A stretch of DNA of 7,430 nucleotides from Propionibacteriaceae bacterium (GCA_009778535.1 WRJP01000089.1:1-7430), one strand, 5' to 3'. Shown: positions 1 through 7,077, numbered from the stretch's first letter. Program-made: numbers and translations. The notes: generated from the sequence alone by a model not told the origin.

Positions 1-281
1 GAGAGTTGTTTCACCTGTTCGGGGAGTGGTTTGACGTTGTCGGCCATGACTCCTAGGCCATCGGACAGTTGTGTCATTCCGTTTGAGAGTAGTTTTGTCT
101 GTTCGGGGAGTGGTTTGACGTTGTCGGCCATGACTCCTAGGCCATCGGAGAGTTGTGTCATTCCGTTTGAGAGTTGTTTCACCTGTTCGGGGAGTGGTTT
201 GACGTTGTCGGCCATGACTCCTAGGCCATCGGAGAGTTGTGTCATTCCGTTTGAGAGTAGTTTTGTCTGTTCGGGGAGTGG
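1..281 (-). repeat. 84-bp coding tandem repeat (3 full units plus 29 bp)
   Basis: Units lie at 1-84, 85-168 and 169-252, with a partial unit at 253-281. The array may continue beyond the left edge. Units 1 and 3 differ by one silent base (position 66 versus 234). Units 1 and 2 differ in that base and in four clustered bases at unit positions 7, 12, 13 and 14, which change VKQL to TKLL in the protein. The visible order is A-B-A-B(partial), so the array is best seen as a 168-bp dimer that was duplicated. Each unit encodes 28 residues (four heptads) containing NGMTQLSDGLGVMADNVK and PLPEQ. It lies within the LxxG heptad region of the YhgE/Pip protein. Confidence 0.97.
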
Positions 282-968
282 CCGAACCTGCTGTGACATA
301 GTTGCCAGCCCAGAAGCGAGGCTGCGGCTGCCGGATACTAGCTGCCCCATGCCATCAACTGCCTCGTTTGCTCCCGCTGCTCCCTCCAGCAGCCCCTCGG
401 AGAGTTCCTGTGACCCGTCCGCCAATTGCTTGGAACCGTCGGCTAGCTCTTGGTATTGGTCTTTCATCAAGTTGAAACCTAGGTACAACTGGTCGAGATA
501 GCTTGATGTTAGCGTTTCGTTCAATGTCGTCGTAGCCGCTAAAGCGACAATTTTCCCAACCGCAGCATCAGCAATCCCAGAAATAGGTGAAGTTTCAATA
601 GCGATAGTCGCCTTAGCCGCATCCTTGGCATCTTTGGAGAAAGACGTAGCCAGTTCGGAAAACTCTTTGGGTATCACGACCATTGCCGCATATTTCCCGT
701 TCGTTAGACCTTCCCGCCCATCGTTGAGCGAGGTGAGCTTCCACTTCAAGTTTTCTTCGCGGTTTGAATCAATGAGGGCTGCGGTCATTTGACGACCCAG
801 CGGAATATACTGCTCGTTTACGGTTACCGGCACGTCGAGGTTGACGATGGCAGCTTCCACGTTGTTCTTTAGCCGTGACGACGAGTCCCACCCTGCCCAG
901 ATGAAACCTCCAGCAATTAATACTGGAATCAAGAGCAGCAGTCCGATGCCTGCAAACTTCCTATTCAC
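1..968 (-). CDS. YhgE/Pip-type membrane protein, N-terminal part (runs off left edge)
   Basis: About 322 residues are visible from a GTG start at 968-966; the 3' end lies outside the window. Residues 6-27 form one hydrophobic segment that should anchor the N-terminus in the membrane. The soluble part then follows the YhgE/Pip N-terminal pattern: AAIVNLD near residue 40, NGKYAAMVVIPKEFS at about 90-104, and from about residue 174 a run of LxxG heptads (ELADG, QLADG, ELSEG). From about residue 230 to the edge it becomes 28-residue tandem repeats. Family members usually finish with several C-terminal membrane helices resembling an ABC-2 permease; these would lie to the left. The start overlaps the end of the MMPL gene by 8 bases and has AGGAGG five bases upstream, so the two are likely translated together. 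YhgE/Pip proteins are known as a phage-infection protein and as envelope transport or secretion components; the substrate here is unknown. The family call is firm, the function is not. Confidence 0.85.
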   Translation of the reverse strand, partial: MNRKFAGIGLLLLIPVLIAGGFIWAGWDSSSRLKNNVEAAIVNLDVPVTVNEQYIPLGRQMTAALIDSNREENLKWKLTSLNDGREGLTNGKYAAMVVIPKEFSELATSFSKDAKDAAKATIAIETSPISGIADAAVGKIVALAATTTLNETLTSSYLDQLYLGFNLMKDQYQELADGSKQLADGSQELSEGLLEGAAGANEAVDGMGQLVSGSRSLASGLATMSQQVRPLPEQTKLLSNGMTQLSDGLGVMADNVKPLPEQVKQLSNGMTQLSDGLGVMADNVKPLPEQTKLLSNGMTQLSDGLGVMADNVKPLPEQVKQL

Positions 969-1440
969 TTCTGCCTCCTACCTGCGCCATATCCAACCTT
1001 TGTTCCAATTGCAGAACCTTGTATTCGCCTGAGAACAGTTTTTTCGTATCCGTTCCAGGAGCCACACCAATAATCCAGGCGGCCAGCGACTCTCGCATTG
1101 CGTCACGTAATTGTTGCCGTTGCTTCGATTTTAGCTTTTCAGCTTCATCAATCAATACCACAGCAGCCTTGGGTGGAAACACTTTGCCAAAGTCGCTCGT
1201 GGAGTCGAGCAACAAACAGCGTCGTCGGACAACCGCTGCTTCGTGCGGTAGCACCGCGCCAGCAATACACGCTTCACCGCTGCTAAAACCGACATGCCCA
1301 CTCAGCCCAAAAAACAGTGCTTTGCGGGCTTGGGAGCTACCTTCAATCAACAGCAATTCGCCTTCAGCTACGTTAAGTTCGAGGTCTGCGAAAAATACCT
1401 GTCCTGACACCTCCGCGCGCAAGCCGCGAGCCGCTACCAA
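961..1440 (-). other. Degenerate ABC ATPase-like domain fused to the MMPL protein
   Basis: This is the C-terminal part of the MMPL protein, from residue 726. It begins like an ABC ATPase, with LVAARGL, then VFFADLELNVAEGELLLIEG. At the Walker A position it reads GSSQARKA (759-766), lacking the GxGKS/T glycine and lysine. After a VRRRC segment, where the Q-loop would follow, it jumps to VVLIDEAEKL, a good Walker B with Asp823 and Glu824. The helical subdomain and the LSGGQ signature between those points are absent. The H-loop position reads WIIGVAP with no histidine. The residues present follow the ABC order, but several needed to bind and hydrolyse ATP are missing. A structural or regulatory role, for example docking to the YhgE/Pip protein, is inference. 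Confidence 0.65.
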
Positions 1441-3615
1441 TTTCGAGCCTGCGAAGCTATTTTGTATTCTGACCTGCGCTGCCAGCGATTCACCCTCAAT
1501 ATCGAGGGTGGGAAGAATCCGATCTAACCATTTCGGCAGCCACCACGCCCGATCCCCGAGCAACTTCATTACTGCTGGTCCTAGTGTCATACGCACTAGG
1601 AAAGCATCTAGCCCCACTCCGACGGCCAAGCAGAAGGCGATGGGTTTTACCATGCCGCCGCTGGCAGGAACGAAGAATACGAACACACTGAACATGATGA
1701 TCGCAGCGGAGATAACGACTTTCGCTGAATGGGTGAACCCGTCAACAACATAGTTTGGGTTTTTGTGGACGTACTCCTCACGCATGCGCGAGGTGAGGAA
1801 CACTTCGTAATCCATGGCTAAACCAAAAAGGATGCCCATGCCGAAGACTGGCAGGAAGGAAATGACTGGTCTAGTTTCTGCCAAGTTGATCAGCCATGCC
1901 AAATGACCATCACTGAAAACCAGTGCAGTCGCACCGAAGGCGCCGCCGACGCTGAGCAGATACCCCAGGGCAGCTTTCAGCGGCACCCAAATGGAACGAA
2001 ATACCATCATCAAAAGCAGAAACGACAGCCCCACGACGAAAAGCGCGAACGGCAGCATCGAGGACTGCAATCTGGTGGTCACGTCGATTGTTGCAACGGT
2101 GAAACCAGTCACGGCGGTTTCTACCCCAAGTCTTTGCTTCCACTGCGGCACTTTGGCAGAAATAGCTTGTGCCAAAGCGGTGGTTTGGGGGTCGTCTGGG
2201 CCTGTCGTCGGGATTATTTGTATCAACGCCGTGTCAGCATTCGCATTTGGAGTTGCCATCGACACCAGTCTCACTCCAGGCATAGCTTCAATATCGGCTT
2301 TTAAGCTGTCTACAACGGCGATGGGGTCGTCGGACTCGACGATATTGGCAGTGACGATGATAGGGCCATTGAAACCGACGCCGAAATGTTCGCTGACCAT
2401 GTCGAAGGTGATTCTGTCCAGTTCTCCTGGTTCGGATTGGCCGGAATTCGGCAGCGCCAACTGTAAATGAGTCGTAGGCCAGGTCAACGCTCCCAGCCCT
2501 ACCAACACTACTAAACAGGGCACCAGCGGCCATTTGGTGATGAGCTTGACCCACTTCTTGGATGGCTCCCAGCTTTTTTTCGTGACCTTAGGGCGTTTTG
2601 GGCACATTCGTGCGCCTAAAAACCCCAGCAAGGCGGGTAGAAATGTCACCGCTAGACAAACCATGAAAGCGACGGTGAGTGCTGCCAATACTCCCATGAT
2701 CGTTAGGAAAGGTAGGTTGATTAGGCTTAGTCCGACCAAGGCGATGATTACGGTCAGTCCGGCAAATACCACCGCCGAGCCAGCAGTCCCCACGGCTCGT
2801 GCCGCGGATTCTTCTACGTCCATCCCGGTTGCAAGTTGATCGCGGTGGCGGGAGGCAATGAAAAGGCAGTAGTCGATGCCGACTGCCAGGCCTAACATCA
2901 CAGCCAACATCAGAGTTGTGGCACTGACTGGTGTCACATTCGCAGTGATCACGACTACAGACACGCCGCACCCAACGCCGGTTAACGCGGTGACGACCGG
3001 TATTGCTCCGCCCAGCAGCGACCCCAAGGTAATGATCAAAACGATAATGGCAGCAACCAGTCCAAGCGCTTCCACCCAAGTCAGTTCTGGCATATGAATC
3101 GAGTAGACATTTCCGCCGATGTTAGCTTTTGCTCCCGGGAGATAGTCTGAAATCTTGTTGACCTGTGCTACCAGATCGGCGCGATCAACGTCGCTGAACG
3201 TAGATACAGATTCAAATATTCGTACTGAAGCCAGTGCGTATTTCCCATCGTCGCTTATCTGCCCCGAGGCTTGCTCTAAATATGGGGAAGTGATGCCTTT
3301 GACGTAGGGCAGCCGTTCCACCATTTCAAAGAAGGCTTTCACAGGTTCGATAACCGCCGGATCGTCCATCCGTTGTCCAAGTGGTGCCGTCAGAATGAGC
3401 TGTGCAGAGGCATCCGCTGCTTCGGGAAAAGTGACTGACAGTTGCGCCAAGGCGATCATTGAAGCAGCGCCGGGGATAGTGAAGTTGTCGTCAAACTCTT
3501 TGGGTGCAGCAAGAGCACCTACTCCGAGCACACCCAAAACTGCGAGCCAAGCCAGCACTACCCGTACTCGGTTCCGAAAACACGAACGAGCCAGCCGATA
3601 GAGAAATGATGACAA
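961..3615 (-). CDS. MMPL/RND family transporter with C-terminal ABC ATPase-like domain
   Basis: A proton-driven RND-type membrane transporter of the MMPL group, 884 residues from the TTG at 3615. A GTG at 3630 would add five residues. TTG is preferred because AGGAG (3627-3623) lies seven bases upstream of it, while the GTG has no ribosome binding site and would itself overlap AGGAG. The N-terminus (SSFLYRLARS...) then matches the usual MMPL start. There are two MMPL halves: helix 1 at about 17-36, an extracytoplasmic domain, then a helix bundle with GIDYCLFIASRHRDQ from residue 246. A second extracytoplasmic domain precedes another bundle with AMDYEVFLTSRMREEY from 600. The Asp-Tyr pairs sit where the family's proton-relay residues lie. 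The transporter ends near residue 708, and about 160 further residues resemble a degenerate ABC nucleotide-binding domain. It heads a leftward unit with the YhgE/Pip gene. The substrate cannot be told; lipids or other envelope compounds are typical of the family. Confidence 0.92.
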   Translation of the reverse strand: MSSFLYRLARSCFRNRVRVVLAWLAVLGVLGVGALAAPKEFDDNFTIPGAASMIALAQLSVTFPEAADASAQLILTAPLGQRMDDPAVIEPVKAFFEMVERLPYVKGITSPYLEQASGQISDDGKYALASVRIFESVSTFSDVDRADLVAQVNKISDYLPGAKANIGGNVYSIHMPELTWVEALGLVAAIIVLIITLGSLLGGAIPVVTALTGVGCGVSVVVITANVTPVSATTLMLAVMLGLAVGIDYCLFIASRHRDQLATGMDVEESAARAVGTAGSAVVFAGLTVIIALVGLSLINLPFLTIMGVLAALTVAFMVCLAVTFLPALLGFLGARMCPKRPKVTKKSWEPSKKWVKLITKWPLVPCLVVLVGLGALTWPTTHLQLALPNSGQSEPGELDRITFDMVSEHFGVGFNGPIIVTANIVESDDPIAVVDSLKADIEAMPGVRLVSMATPNANADTALIQIIPTTGPDDPQTTALAQAISAKVPQWKQRLGVETAVTGFTVATIDVTTRLQSSMLPFALFVVGLSFLLLMMVFRSIWVPLKAALGYLLSVGGAFGATALVFSDGHLAWLINLAETRPVISFLPVFGMGILFGLAMDYEVFLTSRMREEYVHKNPNYVVDGFTHSAKVVISAAIIMFSVFVFFVPASGGMVKPIAFCLAVGVGLDAFLVRMTLGPAVMKLLGDRAWWLPKWLDRILPTLDIEGESLAAQVRIQNSFAGSKLVAARGLRAEVSGQVFFADLELNVAEGELLLIEGSSQARKALFFGLSGHVGFSSGEACIAGAVLPHEAAVVRRRCLLLDSTSDFGKVFPPKAAVVLIDEAEKLKSKQRQQLRDAMRESLAAWIIGVAPGTDTKKLFSGEYKVLQLEQRLDMAQVGGRSE
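974..979 (-). promoter_or_regulatory. Ribosome binding site of the YhgE/Pip gene
   Basis: AGGAGG on the minus strand, five bases before the GTG start at 968. It sits inside the last codons of the MMPL gene, whose stop (TAG, 963-961) lies within the next gene. This supports the GTG start and indicates coupled translation. Confidence 0.85.
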
Positions 3616-3887
3616 CAGTGAACTCCTCACAGATTAGCTGTCAATTTTAACCACCTTTAGCTAGCCAATGCTTTGAAACTGATAACGATTGTGTCAATTC
3701 CGGCTGGTTGCCGCCAGTCTTAGAGAGGTTCTCGGCGAAACCAAAGAACCGGCCTTCACTGGTTGGCGAATTTCGTGGGTGGACGATGCGGGACAGCAGA
3801 ACCGTTGGTATTGTGTCCGATAGTATTGTGTAGAAGTCCAAAACAGTGGGGGAATCCTGCTTGTGACAAGAATTAAGGAGATTTTCA
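3616..3887. promoter_or_regulatory. Divergent intergenic region between the MMPL unit and gap
   Basis: These 272 bases should hold promoters in both directions. On the minus strand there are two exact TTGACA boxes (3697-3692 and 3644-3639), but neither has a convincing -10 at the normal distance. On the plus strand, TATTGTGT occurs at 3809-3816 and 3824-3831, spaced 15 bases apart, and a related ATTGTGTC occurs at 3688-3695. These could be operator copies or part of the gap promoter (TTGGTA at 3805 with TGTAGA at 3829 is a weak candidate). A short inverted repeat, GGTTCT and AGAACC, lies at 3727-3750. AAGGAG at 3875-3880 is the gap ribosome binding site. No gene is supported here. Confidence 0.55.
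3623..3627 (-). promoter_or_regulatory. Ribosome binding site that fixes the MMPL start at TTG 3615
   Basis: AGGAG on the minus strand, seven bases upstream of TTG at 3615-3613. The only upstream alternative, GTG at 3630-3628, directly abuts this motif and has only AT-rich sequence before it. Confidence 0.65.
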
Positions 3888-4892
3888 ATGACCGTCAAGG
3901 TTGGTATCAACGGCTTCGGAAGAATTGGCCGTAACTATTTTCGTGCTCTCCTTGCCGCAGGCGCAGACATCGACGTGGTTGCAGTTAACGACCTCACCGA
4001 TAACAAGACGTTGGCGCATTTGGTGAAATATGACTCGATATTGGGTCGTTTTAACGGAACCGTCGAGTACAACGACGATGCACTCATCATCAATGGCAAG
4101 GAAATTAAGGCATTCGCTGAGCGTGATCCCGCGAATCTGCCCTGGGGCGATTTAGGAGTCCAGATCGTCATTGAATCCACTGGTTTCTTCACAGACGCCG
4201 AGAAAGCAAAGGCGCATATCACTGCTGGCGCGCAGAAAGTCATCATCTCTGCTCCGGCATCGAATGAGGACATAACCATCGTGATGGGGGTAAACGAATC
4301 CGCTTACGATGCGAGCGCACACAACATCATTTCTAATGCGTCTTGCACCACGAACTGCCTCGCGCCGTTAGCAAAGGCACTCAATGATGGAATCGGCATT
4401 GTCAAAGGTCTCATGACCACCATCCATGCCTACACTCAGGATCAGAACCTGCAAGATGCGCCGCACAAAGACCTACGTCGCGCTCGTGCCGCAGCTCTCA
4501 ACGTCGTCCCGACTACAACCGGTGCCGCCAAAGCTGTCGCATTGGTGCTGCCAGAGTTGAAGGGCAAATTGGACGGTTACGCGCTGCGGGTTCCCACTCC
4601 GACGGGTTCGGTGACAGATTTGACGTTTGAAGCATCCCGCGAAACCTCAGTGGACGAGATCAACGCCATCGTCAAAGCGGCCGCAGAAGGTTCGTTAAAG
4701 GGCATCTTGGAATACAGTGAAGACCCGATCGTGTCCAAAGACATCGAGACCTATCCGGCTTCCAGCATTTTCGATGCTCCGCTGACGAAGGTCATCGGAA
4801 ACCAGGTGAAGGTCGTTTCTTGGTACGACAATGAGTGGGGTTATTCCAACCGGCTTGTCGATCTGACTGTAATGGTGGGCTCCAAGCTGTGA
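3888..4892 (+). CDS. gap: Glyceraldehyde-3-phosphate dehydrogenase, type I
   Basis: The cytosolic glycolytic enzyme that oxidises and phosphorylates glyceraldehyde 3-phosphate to 1,3-bisphosphoglycerate with NAD. It has 334 residues, the normal length. The start is ATG with AAGGAG seven bases upstream. The Rossmann fold opens with VGINGFGRIGR (5-15), followed by the nucleotide-binding strand VAVNDLTD (31-38). The catalytic loop is SNASCTTNC with Cys153 as nucleophile, and His180 (TTIHAYT) is its partner. The substrate-binding segment RRARAAALNVVPTTTGAAKA starts at 197. The C-terminal signature is SWYDNEWGYSNR (311-322). It is the first gene of the rightward glycolytic cluster and is transcribed divergently from the MMPL unit. 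NAD preference is inferred from the strand-2 region. No key residue is missing. Confidence 0.98.
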   Translation: MTVKVGINGFGRIGRNYFRALLAAGADIDVVAVNDLTDNKTLAHLVKYDSILGRFNGTVEYNDDALIINGKEIKAFAERDPANLPWGDLGVQIVIESTGFFTDAEKAKAHITAGAQKVIISAPASNEDITIVMGVNESAYDASAHNIISNASCTTNCLAPLAKALNDGIGIVKGLMTTIHAYTQDQNLQDAPHKDLRRARAAALNVVPTTTGAAKAVALVLPELKGKLDGYALRVPTPTGSVTDLTFEASRETSVDEINAIVKAAAEGSLKGILEYSEDPIVSKDIETYPASSIFDAPLTKVIGNQVKVVSWYDNEWGYSNRLVDLTVMVGSKL

Positions 4893-4910
4893 CCCTATGA
4901 TGGGGAAGTT

Positions 4911-4953
4911 GTCACTTGCTTGATTAGCGCTCCACCGCTGTCAGGCAAGCGAC
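4911..4953 (+). other. Long imperfect hairpin in the gap-pgk spacer
   Basis: The outer arms GTC-A-CTTGCTTGA (4911-4923) and TCAGGCAAG-C-GAC (4941-4953) pair in 12 of 13 positions, one of them a G-U pair. The loop holds a further stem, AGCG (4926-4929) with CGCT (4936-4939) around CTCCAC. No T-run follows directly, so this is not a simple terminator. It may protect or process the mRNA, or compete with the hairpin that begins at 4942. Confidence 0.6.
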
Positions 4954-4975
4954 TCTTGGGTGTTGCCTGCGTTTT
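4942..4975 (+). terminator. Possible terminator or attenuator hairpin between gap and pgk
   Basis: CAGGCAA (4942-4948) and TTGCCTG (4963-4969) pair perfectly over a 14-base loop, followed two bases later by TTTT. The left arm is also the right arm of the larger hairpin at 4911-4953, so only one of the two can form. The T-run is itself in a small inverted repeat, CGTTTT-AGCG-AAAACG (4970-4985). The short T-run makes it a weak or conditional terminator at best. Confidence 0.45.
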
Positions 4976-5023
4976 AGCGAAAACGTGGGGACAACAACTA
5001 TTGAACGTGACTAAAAGTGCCAG

Positions 5024-5032
5024 AAGGAAAGG
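5024..5032 (+). promoter_or_regulatory. Ribosome binding site that fixes the pgk start at ATG 5038
   Basis: A purine stretch, AAGGAAAGG, ends five bases before ATG 5038. A GTG at 5017 is in frame but lies upstream of this stretch and would add seven residues not usual for the family, so ATG 5038 is taken. Confidence 0.75.
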
Positions 5033-5037
5033 TAATC

Positions 5038-6228
5038 ATGAAAAAACTAAGTGACCTTGGAGCTATCGCCGGGAAGCGGGTTCTGCTCCGTTGCGATTTC
5101 AATGTTCCGATAGATAACGGAGAAATCACCGATGCTGGCCGTATCAAGGCTGCGATACCGACTATTTCGTGGTTACGGGATAATGGGGCAAAAGTCGTAA
5201 TCATGTCGCACCTCGGACGTCCCCAAGGTGAAGTGGTTGCGAAGTATTCGCTGGCACCGGTCGCCAAGCTGTTGGGTGAGTTGTTGGGTGCGAAAGTACG
5301 GCTTGCTGCTGATGTCGTTGGAGAGAGCGCAAAATCAACGGTTGCTGAGCTTCCTGATGGTGGGGTTGCGCTGTTGGAGAACGTGCGTTTCGAGCCTGGC
5401 GAAGAATCTAAAGACGACGCAGCCCGTATGGAGCTAGCTACTAAATACGCTGAATTCGGCGATGCGTTTGTTTTGGACGGTTTTGGTGTTGCTCACCGAA
5501 AGCAGGCGTCGGTTTACGATATAGCAAAGTTGCTGCCCAGCGCGTCTGGCTTCTTGGTTCTTAAGGAAGTTGAGGTGTTGAAGCGTCTTACTGAAAATCC
5601 GGAACGGCCATATGTTGTTGTGCTGGGAGGGGCGAAGGTAGCCGACAAGTTGGCAGTCATTGACAATCTCTTGAAGACTGCGGACACCCTAATCATTGGC
5701 GGCGGGATGGCTTACACCTTCCTCAAGAGCCAAGGAAAAGACGTCGGCAACTCGCTGCTCGATGCCGAAAAATTAGACGTGGTCGCAAGCTACCTTGAGC
5801 AAGCTAAGGCCAGTGGGAAGAAAATCCTGCTGCCAGTTGACGTTGTCATTTCAAAAGAATTCAGCCCCGATGGACCGATCAAGGTCGTCGATGTAGATTC
5901 GATCCCCTCTGATTGGATGGGGTTGGATATTGGTTCGGAAACTGCTGCGCTCTATGCGGCCGAGATTGCCGCTGCAAAGACGGTTTTCTGGAATGGACCC
6001 ATGGGCGTTTTTGAGATGGAACTGTTCTCCAAAGGCACCTACGAAATGGCAAAGGCTTTGGCTGAATCTGACAGCTTCAATGTTGTCGGCGGCGGGGATT
6101 CAGCAGCAGCAGTGCGGATGCTGGGTTTCGCTGAGAATCAATTCAGTCACATTTCTACTGGAGGGGGAGCTTCGTTGGAGTTCCTTGAAGGCAAAGCGCT
6201 TCCTGGGATTGAAGTAGTGGAGGGCTGA
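5038..6228 (+). CDS. pgk: Phosphoglycerate kinase
   Basis: Transfers the acyl phosphate of 1,3-bisphosphoglycerate to ADP, giving 3-phosphoglycerate and ATP; this is the step directly after GAPDH. It has 396 residues, the normal monomeric length. The N-terminal substrate domain shows RCDFNVP (18-24), SHLGRP (57-62) and ENVRFEPGEE (114-123). DGFGVAHRKQASV (147-159) is the actinobacterial form of the family's DAFG.AHR motif. The C-terminal nucleotide domain shows GGAKVADK (197-204), NGPMGVFE (319-326), GGGDSAA (351-357) and STGGGASLEFLEGKALPG (373-390). It lies 145 bases after gap, past a structured spacer, and one base before tpiA. Whether it has its own promoter is not clear; no convincing -35/-10 pair was seen in the spacer. 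Confidence 0.98.
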   Translation: MKKLSDLGAIAGKRVLLRCDFNVPIDNGEITDAGRIKAAIPTISWLRDNGAKVVIMSHLGRPQGEVVAKYSLAPVAKLLGELLGAKVRLAADVVGESAKSTVAELPDGGVALLENVRFEPGEESKDDAARMELATKYAEFGDAFVLDGFGVAHRKQASVYDIAKLLPSASGFLVLKEVEVLKRLTENPERPYVVVLGGAKVADKLAVIDNLLKTADTLIIGGGMAYTFLKSQGKDVGNSLLDAEKLDVVASYLEQAKASGKKILLPVDVVISKEFSPDGPIKVVDVDSIPSDWMGLDIGSETAALYAAEIAAAKTVFWNGPMGVFEMELFSKGTYEMAKALAESDSFNVVGGGDSAAAVRMLGFAENQFSHISTGGGASLEFLEGKALPGIEVVEG

Positions 6229-6229
6229 C

Positions 6230-7015
6230 ATGGCACGAACCCCGTTGCTGGCTGGCAATTGGAAGATGAATCTCAACCACATCGAAGCTACTGGTCTGGT
6301 CGAACAACTGGCATGGACGCTCAAGGATGTGAAGTATGAGAGAGAATTCTCCGAGGCGGCGCTGATTGTTCCGTTCACGAACATTCGCAGCGTGCAAACC
6401 GTGATTGAGGGCGACCGGCTCCCACTGCGATACGGTGCCCAGGATGTTTCTGCCCACGATGCGGGTGCTTTCACGGGGGAAATCTCGGCAGGGATGTTAG
6501 CGAAGTTGAAATGTTCCTACGTAGTTGTTGGGCATTCCGAGCGTCGGGAATATCATGACGAGTCCAATGAACTGATAAATGCCAAAGCCAAGAAAGTGAT
6601 CGAAGCTGGTATGACTCCCATCATTTGTGTGGGAGAAGTCTTGGAGATTCGCAAAGCCGGAGATCAAGTTTCGCATGTGCTGGCACAGACAAAGGGAGTG
6701 CTTGCGGGGATTCCCAGCGAGCAAGTAGCAAAACTTGTGATCGCATACGAGCCGGTGTGGGCGATTGGCACTGGTGAAGTGGCGACCCCTGCCGATGCGC
6801 AGGAGGTATGCGGCGCGATACGAAGTTACGTACGTGAGGTATTTGGCGATGAAGCAGCCGACGGAGTTCGGATTCAGTACGGCGGGTCAGTAACCGCTGC
6901 GAATGTGGTCGATATAATGGCGCAGCCCGATGTTGACGGGGCTTTGGTCGGAGGAGCCAGCCTAAAGGCTGAGGAATTCGCAAAGATCGTCATGTTCTAT
7001 CGTGCTGTGCGTTAG
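6230..7015 (+). CDS. tpiA: Triosephosphate isomerase
   Basis: Interconverts dihydroxyacetone phosphate and glyceraldehyde 3-phosphate, feeding GAPDH. It has 261 residues, a normal TIM-barrel length. Catalytic residues are visible: Asn10 and Lys12 in AGNWKMN, His102 in VVGHSERR, and Glu174 in AYEPVWAIGTG, which also contains the mobile loop 6. The phosphate-binding ends QYGGSV (216-221) and DGALVGGASL (236-245) are intact. The ATG starts one base after the pgk stop and has GGAGGG (6219-6224) inside the end of pgk, so translation is likely coupled. A weak terminator follows at 7078. Confidence 0.98.
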   Translation: MARTPLLAGNWKMNLNHIEATGLVEQLAWTLKDVKYEREFSEAALIVPFTNIRSVQTVIEGDRLPLRYGAQDVSAHDAGAFTGEISAGMLAKLKCSYVVVGHSERREYHDESNELINAKAKKVIEAGMTPIICVGEVLEIRKAGDQVSHVLAQTKGVLAGIPSEQVAKLVIAYEPVWAIGTGEVATPADAQEVCGAIRSYVREVFGDEAADGVRIQYGGSVTAANVVDIMAQPDVDGALVGGASLKAEEFAKIVMFYRAVR

Positions 7016-7050
7016 GAGTGCGGCAACTGGGTGATAGTTGCGATAAACTG

Positions 7051-7067
7051 CCCTGAGCCTGTCGAAG
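7051..7067 (+). repeat. CCTGAGC..GTCGAAG motif, possible dispersed intergenic repeat
   Basis: CCCTGAGCCTGTCGAAG lies in the spacer between tpiA and the tRNA. From memory, closely similar sequences (CCTTCGACAGGCTCAGG on the other strand) recur many times between genes in various bacterial genomes. Only one copy is in this window, so its status as a repeat rests on that recollection. Confidence 0.35.
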
Positions 7068-7077
7068 AAAGCTACTG

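Noticed and set aside
1..281. CRISPR array
   Set aside because: The units are contiguous, without unique spacers, and are in frame with a coding sequence.
31..501. 156-codon plus-strand frame with repeated residues
   Set aside because: It is the antisense of the YhgE/Pip repeat and LxxG region. Its repeats only mirror the 84-bp DNA units, and it has no supporting start site or family resemblance.
1019..1753. 244-codon plus-strand frame
   Set aside because: It lies wholly opposite the MMPL gene, which has clear family motifs across the same bases. The encoded protein is low-complexity and Ser/Thr/Ala-rich, as antisense frames often are.
3727..3750. Inverted repeat GGTTCT/AGAACC as a terminator or riboswitch
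   Set aside because: Six pairs around a 12-base loop with no T-run and no known aptamer pattern; chance is likely.
3647..3910. 87-codon minus-strand frame in the divergent spacer
   Set aside because: It starts inside gap, has no ribosome binding site, and shows no recognisable domain. The region is better explained as promoter DNA.
5017..5037. Upstream GTG start for pgk
   Set aside because: The ribosome binding site lies after it and before ATG 5038, and the extra residues MPEGKVI are not typical of the family.
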